DNA of 64,000 nucleotides from Halobacillus massiliensis (GCF_900166625.1 NZ_LT800499.1:449618-513617), one strand, 5' to 3'; numbered from the stretch's first letter, positions 8,146-16,969 are shown. The notes: generated by a model not told the origin, from the sequence alone. Numbers and translations are program-made.

Positions 8146-9098
8146 TACGTCGTTTCCTCCTTGATTATAGATTGAAGATAGTCTGCAAATTTAGACAGTT
8201 TGTCCATGTCAGATACATCCTCTTCGAATAAAGGAACTCGAATAGTACGTTGTTTCTTAAATGTTTGGTCAATTTCATCGAGGTAATTTCTTTCCTGTCT
8301 TCGCCTTTTAGCAAGAAACTCGCCATCTGCGTAATCCGGAAGCACCTTATTAACAATCAGTGTTTTAATGTGAAGGTGGTGTTGGTCAAGCTGCCGGATG
8401 GCTTGTCTTGTTTCTAAAATAGGTAAGCGTTCAGGAATTAACACGAAGATAAAACCGGTCTGTTTGGAATCTAAAATTATTTCGCGTACAGCTGCAAACT
8501 TCTCTTTCCGTTTTTGCAGGATTTCATAAATGGGATCATCAACAGGCTCGCCATCATTAAGAAGCTGTGTATAATTATCATTAATTTTCTTTCTCTTTTC
8601 CAGCATGCCATCAATCCAGACACTCATTAATTCAGGAAGTGTCAGCAGACGGATAGTATGGCCGGTAGGAGCTGTATCAAATACTATCTTATCAAATTCA
8701 TCCGCCTCTTCTAAAATAATTGAGATCAGCCGGTCAAAAAGAGCTGCTTCATCGGCTCCCGGAGAAGCACTGGCCATATCGATCTGCCTGTGAACTTCTT
8801 CCACCATACGGGATTTAACGAGACCCTCTAAATTCTCTTTTACTCCTTGAATATATCGCTTGGATTCCCGGTTTGGATTAACTTCAATGCCCCAAAGATT
8901 AGGCTCAAGAGGTGTTTTGTCATGCTTGATTTTTTTATGAAAGATATCTCCTAAGTTATGGGCAGGATCTGTAGATACAATCAGTGTCCTGCTGCCGCTT
9001 CGGGCCAGTGCCAGGGCCAGCGCAGCAGAAGACGTTGATTTCCCAACACCGCCTTTCCCGCCGATAAAAAGGATTTTGTTTTGCAATAGTTCATTCAT
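8145..9098 (-). CDS. ArsA/Get3-type ATPase
   Basis: A 317-residue single-domain ATPase of the ArsA/GET3 group of SIMIBI P-loop proteins. It has the deviant Walker A 'GGKGGVGKST' with signature Lys15 and Lys20, switch I 'STDPAHNLGD', and switch II 'DTAPTGHTIRLLTLPEL'. It lacks the paired metal-site Cys residues of arsenite-pump ArsA, and no arsB, arsR or arsD is nearby, so a role in arsenite export is not supported. It is flanked upstream by two small Cys-Cys proteins and downstream by a reductase, which suggests handling of a thiol- or metal-linked client, or membrane-protein targeting. Confidence 0.9.
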   Translation of the reverse strand: MNELLQNKILFIGGKGGVGKSTSSAALALALARSGSRTLIVSTDPAHNLGDIFHKKIKHDKTPLEPNLWGIEVNPNRESKRYIQGVKENLEGLVKSRMVEEVHRQIDMASASPGADEAALFDRLISIILEEADEFDKIVFDTAPTGHTIRLLTLPELMSVWIDGMLEKRKKINDNYTQLLNDGEPVDDPIYEILQKRKEKFAAVREIILDSKQTGFIFVLIPERLPILETRQAIRQLDQHHLHIKTLIVNKVLPDYADGEFLAKRRRQERNYLDEIDQTFKKQRTIRVPLFEEDVSDMDKLSKFADYLQSIIKEETT

Positions 9099-9116
9099 CT
9101 GAATTCGCCTTCCTTT

Positions 9117-9380
9117 TTAACAGCATCTTATACCATCGAGTGGGGACTTTTCCATGCCCATCCGCAGATGCCAATCGTGAAATTTTTCAATGATATAAGG
9201 ATATAGCTCTAGCGTGTAATAAAAAGCCGGATTAGGGATCCCAAGCATATCGGAATAAATGAGTAGAAGAAAAAGATCATCTTCATCTCTCAGTTCCCTG
9301 GCGACTTCGTTTTTATGGGGGAGGCTCAATATTTCATCATACAATTCAAAAATTCGTTTCAATGATAGTTTTTTAGGCAT
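9117..9380 (-). CDS. Small protein ending in Cys-Cys-stop, partner of the ArsA-like ATPase
   Basis: An 87-residue mostly helical protein with an aromatic stretch ('NPAFYYTLELYPYIIEKFHDWHLRMG'), and the last two residues before the stop are Cys-Cys. It sits 18 nt before the ArsA-like ATPase and 12 nt after another CC-motif protein. I recall that small proteins with an invariant terminal CC ('CC-star' type) are found beside ArsA-like ATPases, but cannot verify this here. The terminal cysteines could bind a metal or form a thiol relay with the ATPase. Confidence 0.72.
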   Translation of the reverse strand: MPKKLSLKRIFELYDEILSLPHKNEVARELRDEDDLFLLLIYSDMLGIPNPAFYYTLELYPYIIEKFHDWHLRMGMEKSPLDGIRCC

Positions 9381-9392
9381 TCCCTCACAACC

Positions 9393-9773
9393 TTACATTA
9401 TCATTTGTTTAATCAGTGTATCATAATCGTCAGATAATTCTTCTTCGATATACACTCCATTGACAAACACAGCATTGTATTTCACGCGAAGAAACAAATT
9501 CTTTATCGCTGCCAGTGGGGTTATATTTTTCTTCTTCACATGAGTGTAAAAGTAATGATAAACCGCTAGCAGGTTCCTCGGATCGAGGAAGGTGACTTTT
9601 ACTGGGTTGTTGTAGTGATCATTCAATTTTCGATAAAGCCTTCCTAAACGTTGTCGGTCATCCTCATGGTGGGCAAATTCATCCTTCATTTCAACGAGGC
9701 CGTCACTGCAGATGCCGCCACAGCAGCCTAATCCAATTTCCTTTTCCGCTCGGATAATCATAACCTCGACCAT
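9393..9773 (-). CDS. Small CC-motif protein, first gene of the ArsA-like operon
   Basis: A 126-residue protein with a cysteine motif near the N-terminus ('GLGCCGGICSD', three Cys within six residues), followed by a helical, charged body. The start is placed at ATG 9773, 6 nt after AAGGTG; ATG 9779 and GTG 9782 are closer to that site and less likely. No family function is known to me. The Cys cluster and the terminal CC of the next gene suggest that both small proteins feed a thiol-bound ligand to the ATPase. Confidence 0.7.
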   Translation of the reverse strand: MVEVMIIRAEKEIGLGCCGGICSDGLVEMKDEFAHHEDDRQRLGRLYRKLNDHYNNPVKVTFLDPRNLLAVYHYFYTHVKKKNITPLAAIKNLFLRVKYNAVFVNGVYIEEELSDDYDTLIKQMIM

Positions 9774-9831
9774 TGCCATCACCTTTCTTATCTATAGTTA
9801 TAAATCTATTTCGTCGTAAGGATTTCAACCT

Positions 9832-10000
9832 GTTCCGTTTGCCTGGCTACGGAGAATCGGTCCTGGGGAAAGACTCGCTTTCCATGGGCGAACGGTGAGC
9901 TTCCTCAGGCTAAAGCCTTCCGGGATCTCACCCTGTTCTATCCTCCCATAGGAGTCTCGCCGTTTCCCCAGGCCCTTTATGTTTTTTTGGAGTAACGGAA
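9832..10000. repeat. Paired structured repeat, locus 2, half A
   Basis: A 169-bp copy bounded by GTTCCGTTT and AACGGAAT, with the same internal palindromes as at 3537-3706. It lies between the ArsA-like operon start and the end of cstA. Confidence 0.85.
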
Positions 10001-10050
10001 TATTGGGTCAGAAAAATCTTTTCCAGAAGAACGTTTAGTGAAAATACAGT

Positions 10051-10215
10051 GTTTCGTTTTTCACTATTAAAGTTAAAGAGGCTGGGAAATGGCGAGACTC
10101 CTGCAGGGAGATAGAGCCAGGATGAGATCCGCGAGTGCAACGATCTAGCTCATCGGCTCCCCGCGGAAAGCGAGTCGTTTCCCAGCCTCGTTTCTCCAAG
10201 CGAGATAAACGGAAC
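10051..10215. repeat. Paired structured repeat, locus 2, half B
   Basis: A 165-bp copy bounded by GTTTCGTTT and AAACGGAAC, 50 bp after half A. The inner arms read GGATGAG and CTCATCGG, so a change in one arm is matched in the other (compare GGTGAG/CTCACC at locus 1), which supports a selected base-paired stem. Confidence 0.85.
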
Positions 10216-10295
10216 CTCCTTTTTCCCTCTCTTAAAGACAAAACAAGAGAAACCAGCTCAATCATCATTGAGAAGCAATAAGGGAAGGACAGACA

Positions 10296-10330
10296 AAAGG
10301 AAAGCCGCACATTTAGGCGCGGCTTTCTTT
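10296..10330 (-). terminator. Terminator of cstA
   Basis: The stem AAAGCCGC/GCGGCTTT with a 10-nt loop is followed on the minus strand by CCTTTTGT, directly after the cstA stop. Confidence 0.7.
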
Positions 10331-10334
10331 GGTT

Positions 10335-12071
10335 TTAAGCACTTTTCTCAATTTTATTCTGATTACTATTAATAATAGAAGACACAGCAACCACAAGAAT
10401 CCACAGGGCAAATACTAGTATAATAGAGCCGAAAGTGAACAGCAGCCAGTCACTTTGAGCGGCCCATGGTGCCCATTGGGTTAATACTTGGATTCCCATA
10501 GCGTATAAAGTCATAAACATTAAGAAAGCCATCGGAATTATCGTCGGCCAATAGGCTCTGCCCTGGCGCTTCAGCCAGATGGAAATGAGCAGCAGGCTGA
10601 TCCCTGCAAGCAGCTGGTTGGATGTTCCAAACAGCGGCCACAGCAGGTAACCGCCTGAACCGAAACCGTTAGGTCCCTGAGGGATTAGCGTCAGCGCCGC
10701 ACTTGAGACAACAGCTGTAGTTGTTGCCACATGAGTTTTAGTAAGCGGCTTGATTTTATATTCCATCCCCAGCTCGGAAATAATATAGCGCATTAAACGA
10801 ACAGAAGAATCTAATGTTGTTGCAGCAAAGCTTACTACGATTACTGAAATAATGGTAGCTGCTACAGAAGCCGGAATTCCAAGTCCTGCAGCCAATCCGC
10901 TGGCCCCTTGGATAAATACCCCTAAGCCGGCACCGTTTGCTGCTGTGAATCCACTGTAAGTGGCTGTAAACTCAGCAGTAGAAGGAAAGAAAGTAATTAC
11001 GGCAATAATCGCAATTAAGGCTAAAGCCCCTTCACCAATAGCTCCTAAATATCCCACAAAGCGGGCATCTGTTTCTTTATCCAACTGCTTGGAAGATGTT
11101 CCTGAAGATACAAGACCGTGGAATCCGGAAATCGCACCACAGGCAATTGTGATAAAGAGAAGTGGAAACCAGGAAGTATCCGCATTCGAATTAGTAACAG
11201 GTGCTGTAATATCAGGGTTTGTAAAAAGCAGCCCCAAATATAACAATCCTAAACCAACGACAAGCTGGTGTGAGTTAATATAATCACGCGGCTGCAGCAG
11301 TTTCCAGACGGGCAGAGTAGAAGCAATATATACATACACCATTAACACGATGATCCAAAGGAAGAAAGCTGTAGATGTGGCATCAAGTCCAAATATTCCA
11401 GCAGCTCCTTCTCCTCCAAAGTAACGGACGAGGTCGATTTGCAGCACGGGAAAGTAACTGGCAATAATAGCCGTTCCATACATAATCGCAAGTGCTACTA
11501 ATGAAGGAAGCAGCATACCGCCACTTTTCTTATACACGCGGTATCCAATCCAGATCGCCAGAGGAATCTGGATAAATACAGAAAGTACGCTTGCAGGGAA
11601 AGAGATGAATAAGTTGGCGATAACCCAGGCAAACACTGCGTTTACCATTAATACGAGCAGAAGAATGATAAATAAAAACAGTATTTTAGCTCTCTGGCCA
11701 ATCAGCTTGTTAGCTAATGTTCCAACTGATTGTCCTTTGTTACGTACAGACAATACCAATGTACCAAAGTCGTGAACCCCCGCTGCAAAGACGGTACCGA
11801 GAAGTACCCATAATATTGCAGGCAGCCAGCCCCAGTAAACAGCGATGGCAGGACCTACGATGGGTGCGGCCCCAGCCACTGAAGTAAAATGGTGTCCCCA
11901 CAATACAAACTTATTTGTCGGAACGAAGTCTACTCCATCTTTATACTTGTGAGCAGGCGTCGTATAGTTAGGATCCAGACGATAAATCTTTTCTGCAATA
12001 AATTTGGAATAATACTTATAACCCAGAATAAAGACAATACCTCCGGCTACTGCAAGCCAGATCGCACTCAT
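10335..12071 (-). CDS. cstA: CstA-family carbon-starvation transporter
   Basis: A 578-residue integral membrane protein with about 15 hydrophobic segments and the CstA hallmarks 'FVPTNKFVLWGHHFTSVAGA' (split by one residue pair in some homologues) and 'GPNGFGSGGYLLWPLFGTSNQLLAG'. CstA proteins take up peptides or pyruvate when preferred carbon is exhausted. The ATG is preceded by AAGGAGGGG. A CcpA-type cre lies about 40 nt upstream of the start, placed to repress or roadblock transcription when glucose is present. Monocistronic. Confidence 0.92.
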   Translation of the reverse strand: MSAIWLAVAGGIVFILGYKYYSKFIAEKIYRLDPNYTTPAHKYKDGVDFVPTNKFVLWGHHFTSVAGAAPIVGPAIAVYWGWLPAILWVLLGTVFAAGVHDFGTLVLSVRNKGQSVGTLANKLIGQRAKILFLFIILLLVLMVNAVFAWVIANLFISFPASVLSVFIQIPLAIWIGYRVYKKSGGMLLPSLVALAIMYGTAIIASYFPVLQIDLVRYFGGEGAAGIFGLDATSTAFFLWIIVLMVYVYIASTLPVWKLLQPRDYINSHQLVVGLGLLYLGLLFTNPDITAPVTNSNADTSWFPLLFITIACGAISGFHGLVSSGTSSKQLDKETDARFVGYLGAIGEGALALIAIIAVITFFPSTAEFTATYSGFTAANGAGLGVFIQGASGLAAGLGIPASVAATIISVIVVSFAATTLDSSVRLMRYIISELGMEYKIKPLTKTHVATTTAVVSSAALTLIPQGPNGFGSGGYLLWPLFGTSNQLLAGISLLLISIWLKRQGRAYWPTIIPMAFLMFMTLYAMGIQVLTQWAPWAAQSDWLLFTFGSIILVFALWILVVAVSSIINSNQNKIEKSA

Positions 12072-12109
12072 ATTAACCCCTCCTTAAATGTCAATGTAAG
12101 CTAATCTGT

Positions 12110-12123
12110 TGTATGCGCTTACA
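12110..12123 (-). promoter_or_regulatory. Putative CcpA cre site of cstA
   Basis: TGTATGCGCTTACA matches the consensus TGWAANCGNTNWCA at 13 of 14 positions and lies in the cstA leader. cstA is a carbon-starvation gene, so catabolite repression is expected. Confidence 0.7.
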
Positions 12124-12316
12124 CATGTAGTTTTATTATACTACGGTAATTTTATAATTTTCAATTTATTTGACGAAATAATCAAAAAACTGCTGCATTA
12201 AGTTCCATGTTTCGTCATTATTGACATTAATAAGAAGAAATGGACCGGTGAAAAATAAGAAAAAGATCGTTATAATAAAGGCTGACGACATGAGAAAAGC
12301 GAAGGTGTTGCAGCAG

Positions 12317-12913
12317 ATGATTCTATTAATCGATAATTATGATTCATTTACCTATAATTTATTTCAATATTTTAAGCAGATGACTGAGGAGGTAGCGGTT
12401 GTTCGCAACACTGACATCACGATTGAAGAAGTGGAAAAAATGGCTCCATCGATCATCGTCTTGTCACCTGGGCCGGGAACGCCGGTAGAAACTGGGATTT
12501 GCCGCGAAGTCCTTGAGCATTTTCATAAACATATTCCTATCTTAGGTGTGTGTCTTGGACACCAGCTGATCGTTGAATTCTTTGGCGGGAAAATCGAAAA
12601 CTGCCGTCAGCCGATGCACGGAAAAGTAGTGGAAATCACCCACGATAACCGTTCGGCCTTCAAAGGTTTGCCAGGGAAGGTTAAAGTGACACGTTATCAC
12701 TCCTTACAGGCTTCAAGGTCTGGTCTGCCTTTATGTCTAGAGGTAAGTGCCGCTTGTGAAGAAGATGAAGCGATTATGGGGGTAAGGCATATTCATTATC
12801 CTGTTGAAGGTATTCAGTTTCATCCGGAGTCTATCATGACTGAATATGGATTTGAGATCCTTCAAAATTTTTATCAAAGAGCTATGTCCTGCCAGCTGGA
12901 GGTCACCCTATGA
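12317..12913 (+). CDS. pabA: Aminodeoxychorismate/anthranilate synthase glutaminase subunit PabA
   Basis: A 198-residue class I glutamine amidotransferase that supplies ammonia to PabB for 4-aminobenzoate (folate) synthesis, and possibly to TrpE. The start is placed at the canonical 'MILLIDNYDSFTYN'; longer in-frame starts exist but are unlike the family. The nucleophile Cys79 is in 'LGVCLGHQ', and the His/Glu pair in 'GIQFHPESI'. Its stop overlaps the next start by 4 nt (ATGA), so the two subunits are translationally coupled. Confidence 0.92.
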   Translation: MILLIDNYDSFTYNLFQYFKQMTEEVAVVRNTDITIEEVEKMAPSIIVLSPGPGTPVETGICREVLEHFHKHIPILGVCLGHQLIVEFFGGKIENCRQPMHGKVVEITHDNRSAFKGLPGKVKVTRYHSLQASRSGLPLCLEVSAACEEDEAIMGVRHIHYPVEGIQFHPESIMTEYGFEILQNFYQRAMSCQLEVTL

Positions 12914-14637
12914 ATCTGCCGAAGCTACAATTTGATTTTGAAAATTTCAAAGGTGATAAAGAGAGAATCGAATTCGCAGAACCTGTTTGTGTCATTATTG
13001 CTCGTTCTATAAATGAAGTAGAGACGTCTTTTAAAAAAGCAGAAAAGTACCTCCAGGAAGGTTATTATGTTGCAGGATACGTTTCCTATGAAGCAGCACC
13101 AGCTTTCGATGAGGCATATAAAGTCCATGAATCTCCCTGCTGGCCTCTTGTTTGGTTTGGAGTATTTAATAAGCCTGAAGAGCAAGGGAAGACAAAGACG
13201 TCGGCTGAATATAAAGTCTCTGACTGGACGCTTGAAGATAATTTTGAAAGTTATCAAGAGGGAATTCAGCAAATAAAAGCTGCTATTGAAGCAGGGGATA
13301 CGTACCAGGTGAATTATACAACTAGGCTTTCCGCAGACTTTTCAGGAGATGCCTTTTCTTTTTATCGTCAGCTTGCGGCTAATCAGAAATCCGGTTATGG
13401 GGCTTATTTAGATTTGGGAGATGGCCGGAAAATACTGTCTGCCTCACCTGAGCTTTTTTTTAGACGGTCCGGAAATACTTTGAAAACAAAACCAATGAAA
13501 GGGACGGCTAAGAGAGGACGCACTCTTGAAGAAGATGAAAAGCTGAAATCATTCTTAAGGCAGTCAGAGAAGGAACAAGCCGAAAATTTAATGATAGTAG
13601 ATCTGCTGCGAAACGATTTAGGAAGAGTAGCAGTACCGGGGTCTGTTCACGTAAGCCGTCTGTTTAAGGTAGAAACATATCCAACGGTTCATCAGATGAC
13701 GTCTACAGTAGAAGCAAAAGTGGAAAAAGATCTAACATTGTGGGAGATTTTTTCTGCTTTATTCCCATGCGGTTCGATAACGGGGGCTCCTAAAATTCGA
13801 ACGATGGAGTATATCGCGGGTCTGGAACAGTCTCCAAGGGAAGTTTACTGTGGAGCAATCGGATATATAACACCTGAGAAAGAGGCAGTATTTAATGTGC
13901 CGATCCGGACGGTAATGCTGGATGGCAGCAAGGCTGTATTTGGAACGGGAGGAGGTATTACCTGGGATTCCACACCATACGGAGAATATGAAGAACTGCA
14001 GATGAAAGCCCGTCTGCTGAGTGAAAGACGCCCTGATTTTCAGCTGTTGGAGTCCATGAGGCTTGAAAACGGCGCAATCTCACTGCTTCCTTATCACATA
14101 AAACGGCTTAAAGAGACAGCGCAGTACTTTAATTATACTCTTGATGAAAGAGAGTTACGAAAGACGATTGACCAATTGAGTCAAGACTATAAGAACGGAG
14201 CCTATAAGGTAAGGCTGCTCGTCAGTGAAAATGGACGGATAGCTACGGAAGCTGCCGAAATTACAGAAGATTTAACGGAAGCTGAGGCTTTTTTAGCTGA
14301 TTCTCCTGTCGATCCATCCAATCCATTTCTTTATCATAAAACCACTTACAGAGACGTATATAACACCCGAAAAAAAGGACGGAACGGACTTGTGTTATTA
14401 TGGAATGAAGATGAGGAACTGACTGAATTCACGATAGGCAACCTCGTCGTTAAAGCTAACGAAAGATTTTTAACACCTCCTGTAAAATCTGGGTTATTAA
14501 GAGGAACATGTCGGGAAAGCTTATTAAACCAAGGAATTATAGAAGAACAGATTATTTTCAAAAAGGACCTCTGTTCCTTGGACGAAATTTGGATGGTCAA
14601 TGGGGTCAGGGGATGGGTACGAATACACCTCGTATAA
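12910..14637 (+). CDS. pabB: PabB-PabC fusion: aminodeoxychorismate synthase component I and lyase
   Basis: A 575-residue two-domain enzyme. Residues 1 to about 370 are a chorismate-binding domain with 'PMKGTAKRG', where Lys marks PabB rather than TrpE, and 'GSITGAPKIRTMEYI'. Residues of about 375-575 are a PLP fold-type IV (PabC-like) domain with the probable Schiff-base Lys in 'FLYHKTTYRDVYN' and 'EFTIGNLVVK'. One chain would thus make aminodeoxychorismate and cleave it to 4-aminobenzoate and pyruvate. It overlaps pabA by 4 nt. Confidence 0.9.
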   Translation: MNLPKLQFDFENFKGDKERIEFAEPVCVIIARSINEVETSFKKAEKYLQEGYYVAGYVSYEAAPAFDEAYKVHESPCWPLVWFGVFNKPEEQGKTKTSAEYKVSDWTLEDNFESYQEGIQQIKAAIEAGDTYQVNYTTRLSADFSGDAFSFYRQLAANQKSGYGAYLDLGDGRKILSASPELFFRRSGNTLKTKPMKGTAKRGRTLEEDEKLKSFLRQSEKEQAENLMIVDLLRNDLGRVAVPGSVHVSRLFKVETYPTVHQMTSTVEAKVEKDLTLWEIFSALFPCGSITGAPKIRTMEYIAGLEQSPREVYCGAIGYITPEKEAVFNVPIRTVMLDGSKAVFGTGGGITWDSTPYGEYEELQMKARLLSERRPDFQLLESMRLENGAISLLPYHIKRLKETAQYFNYTLDERELRKTIDQLSQDYKNGAYKVRLLVSENGRIATEAAEITEDLTEAEAFLADSPVDPSNPFLYHKTTYRDVYNTRKKGRNGLVLLWNEDEELTEFTIGNLVVKANERFLTPPVKSGLLRGTCRESLLNQGIIEEQIIFKKDLCSLDEIWMVNGVRGWVRIHLV

Positions 14638-14648
14638 GGAGGCATTCT

Positions 14649-15017
14649 TTGAAGTACATCGTATTTTACGACGCACAGTGTCCATTTTGCTATTATTTGA
14701 AAAAAGTTCTCAGGAGATTCGATTGGCGGAGAATTATTAAATGGGTGTCCATACAGGAAGTGGAAAAAAACAGGAATTACCCTTATCTAGCAGGGAAGAG
14801 TTTGTCGGAAGAAATTCATATGTTAACTAGACAAGGAAAAGTCAGATCGGGTTTCGATGCGATTCGCGTTCTCCTGATTCAGCTTCCTCCTGTGTCTTTT
14901 CTTGGATTAATTAGCTACCTTCCACCTTTAAGCATGATAGGGCCCGCTTTTTACCGATGGTTTTCTTCACACCGTTATGAGTGGTTCGGCCGCTATCAGA
15001 CACCTAGGTATAAGTAA
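14649..15017 (+). CDS. DUF393 (DCC family) thiol-disulfide protein
   Basis: A 122-residue protein with the N-terminal 'FYDAQCPFCYY' motif (CxxC) typical of the DUF393 family, which has a thioredoxin-like fold of uncertain role. The start is TTG 14649, 6 nt after AAGGAGG; upstream codons in the same frame overlap pabB and are unlikely. It follows the pab fusion by 11 nt, so it is probably in the same transcript although no link to folate is known. Confidence 0.82.
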   Translation: MKYIVFYDAQCPFCYYLKKVLRRFDWRRIIKWVSIQEVEKNRNYPYLAGKSLSEEIHMLTRQGKVRSGFDAIRVLLIQLPPVSFLGLISYLPPLSMIGPAFYRWFSSHRYEWFGRYQTPRYK

Positions 15018-15099
15018 CCTCACTTCTTCCATTTACAAAAATATGAAAAAAAATTATTATGTAAATATAATACATCTTAGGAGCGAGGTATTTATTGGT

Positions 15100-15933
15100 A
15101 TGAAAGATGAATTGAAATATATTGGTGATAAAGTTATTGAACACCGCTCTATGCTCGCTGAGCAGCTGATCGAACTGGAAGGAGAGAGCTACAAACAAAG
15201 GCTGATGCTTGAAGGAGTGACAAGGGATAAGGTGCTTTCCTTCAGAGAAGAAATTTTTCTTTATCTTGCTGAAGCGTTAACAGAGGATTATCAGCTTGTA
15301 GAACAAAAAGTCATAGAATGGGCCAGAAAAGCTGGAGAATTCTCAGTGGAAAGCGGCATCCCGCTTAGTGAAGCGATCTCTGTAGTAGGTCATTATCGTA
15401 ATGCTGTCTGGAGTACTTTTGATAAGGAGCTTGATGGTAAGAAGTTTCATGCCATTACGATACTTGATGTGAACAAGTTTATTAATCCTTTAATTGATAA
15501 GATTATTATGCGGTTAAGTCAGATTTATATGGATCATCATAATCAAAAAATGATAAGCGCGCAGGAAAGACTGAGAGAAGTTTCAGTGCCGGTCGTTCCA
15601 ATAGCTGATGGAGTCGCTGTTCTGCCAGTAGTGGGAGAAATTGATCCAGACAGAGCCCAGCTCATTATGGAAACCTCTTTAGAACAAAGTACAAAGCATC
15701 AGCTTGAGTATTTAATTATTGATATTTCAGGTGTGCCTATTATTGATAAATCTGTTATATATTCTTTGTTTCAAGTAACACATTCCCTTCAGCTTGTAGG
15801 AGTAGAAACGACATTAACCGGTATACGGGCGGAAATTGCTCGTTCTATCGTTGAGCAAGGGATGGAATTTCGGGAAGTCAAAACACGAGCCAACCTCAAA
15901 CAGGCATTGGCAGAAATTGGTGCAGTTCATTAA
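15100..15933 (+). CDS. RsbR-type stressosome protein (RsbR N-terminal domain plus STAS)
   Basis: A 277-residue RsbR paralogue: an N-terminal globin-like sensor region (about 1-150), a linker, and a C-terminal STAS domain (about 165-277) as in the stressosome that controls sigma-B through RsbT. In B. subtilis RsbR two threonines are phosphorylated. By motif alignment the second ('LTGIR', Thr240) is kept, while the first ('VVDTMV' in RsbRA as I recall it) reads 'IIDKSV' (Lys217-Ser218). The start is ATG 15100 behind AGGAGCGAGG. No rsbS or rsbT is adjacent. Confidence 0.85.
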   Translation: MKDELKYIGDKVIEHRSMLAEQLIELEGESYKQRLMLEGVTRDKVLSFREEIFLYLAEALTEDYQLVEQKVIEWARKAGEFSVESGIPLSEAISVVGHYRNAVWSTFDKELDGKKFHAITILDVNKFINPLIDKIIMRLSQIYMDHHNQKMISAQERLREVSVPVVPIADGVAVLPVVGEIDPDRAQLIMETSLEQSTKHQLEYLIIDISGVPIIDKSVIYSLFQVTHSLQLVGVETTLTGIRAEIARSIVEQGMEFREVKTRANLKQALAEIGAVH

Positions 15934-15965
15934 AAAGAAGCACAGGGGAAACTGTGCTTCTTTTG
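15934..15965. terminator. Bidirectional terminator between rsbR-like gene and oxidoreductase
   Basis: The stem GAAGCACAG/CTGTGCTTC has A-run and T-run flanks and lies between two convergent genes. Confidence 0.85.
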
Positions 15966-15967
15966 TA

Positions 15968-16969
15968 TTATTCAGGGTCAGCTACCTTGACGAGCTGTTT
16001 CCCGATATTTTCACCTGTAAATAGTCCGAAGAACGCGTCTGGAACATTTTCAAACCCTTCTCGGATGTTCTCTTTATAAGTGATTTTTCCATCGTTCACC
16101 CATTCAGATAAATGGCTGAATCCTTCCTTGAAGCGCTCCTGGTAGTCGCCTACGATAAATCCTTTAATAAGAGCGCTGGCTTTAATGAGATGCATTTGAA
16201 TGCGAGGGCCTTGATCGCCTGGTTTATTGTAGGAGGAAATCGCTCCACACTGGGCGATTCGGGCAAATTTATTTAGAATTGGATAAACCGCATCAGATAT
16301 GGAACCGCCTACGTTGTCAAAGTAAATGTCCACACCATCTGGACAAGCTGTTTCCAGAGCTTCTGAAACATTTTCTTCTTTATAGTTTATAACAGCATCT
16401 GCACCGAGTTCTTCTTTCAGATACTTGGTTTTCTCCTCTGTACCAGCAATTCCTACGACGCGGCAGCCATAAATTTTTCCAATTTGGACAACTGTAGATC
16501 CTACAGCTCCAGCGGCTCCGGAAACGACTAACGTTTCTCCTTCTTTAGGAGCTCCTATGTCTGTCAGTCCAAAATAAGCTGTTAATCCTGGCATACCGAG
16601 GACTCCGAGGGATGCCGTTACAGGACCAAGGGATGGATCAATTTTCCTCACCTGTCCGGCTTTAATCGTCTGCTGTTCCTTCCATTCCAGTGCGCCTGTA
16701 ACAATATCACCTTTTTCCAGGTCGGAAGAATTTGATTCAACCACCTGTGCAATGGCACCACCTGCAATCGGTTCATTAAGCTGAAATGGATCCACATAGG
16801 ATTTGGAATCATTCATACGCCCTCGCATATAAGGATCCACGGAAATATACAGCATCTGAACAAGCGCTTCTTCTTCAGAAGGTGATGGCTGTTCTGTTTC
16901 TACTATTTTTAAATGTTCATGGGTCGGGGTTGTTTCCGGCCGTTTCACTAAATGAATTTCTTTGTTCAT
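15968..16969 (-). CDS. NADP-dependent MDR oxidoreductase (leukotriene B4 dehydrogenase/CurA type)
   Basis: A 333-residue zinc-independent reductase. The motifs 'VDPYMRGRM', 'GLTAYFGLTDIG', 'SGAAGAVGSTVVQIGKIYG' (NADP-binding) and 'YFDNVGG' are diagnostic for the 2-alkenal reductase/YfmJ group, which detoxifies alpha,beta-unsaturated carbonyls. The start is placed at ATG 16969 ('MNKEIHLV') behind AAGGAG; a 17-codon extension is possible but lacks family similarity. Monocistronic. Confidence 0.88.
   Translation of the reverse strand: MNKEIHLVKRPETTPTHEHLKIVETEQPSPSEEEALVQMLYISVDPYMRGRMNDSKSYVDPFQLNEPIAGGAIAQVVESNSSDLEKGDIVTGALEWKEQQTIKAGQVRKIDPSLGPVTASLGVLGMPGLTAYFGLTDIGAPKEGETLVVSGAAGAVGSTVVQIGKIYGCRVVGIAGTEEKTKYLKEELGADAVINYKEENVSEALETACPDGVDIYFDNVGGSISDAVYPILNKFARIAQCGAISSYNKPGDQGPRIQMHLIKASALIKGFIVGDYQERFKEGFSHLSEWVNDGKITYKENIREGFENVPDAFFGLFTGENIGKQLVKVADPE

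Noticed and set aside
8145-9098. Arsenite-resistance operon
   Set aside because: The ArsA-like ATPase has no metal-site cysteines and there is no arsR, arsB, arsD or arsC nearby.
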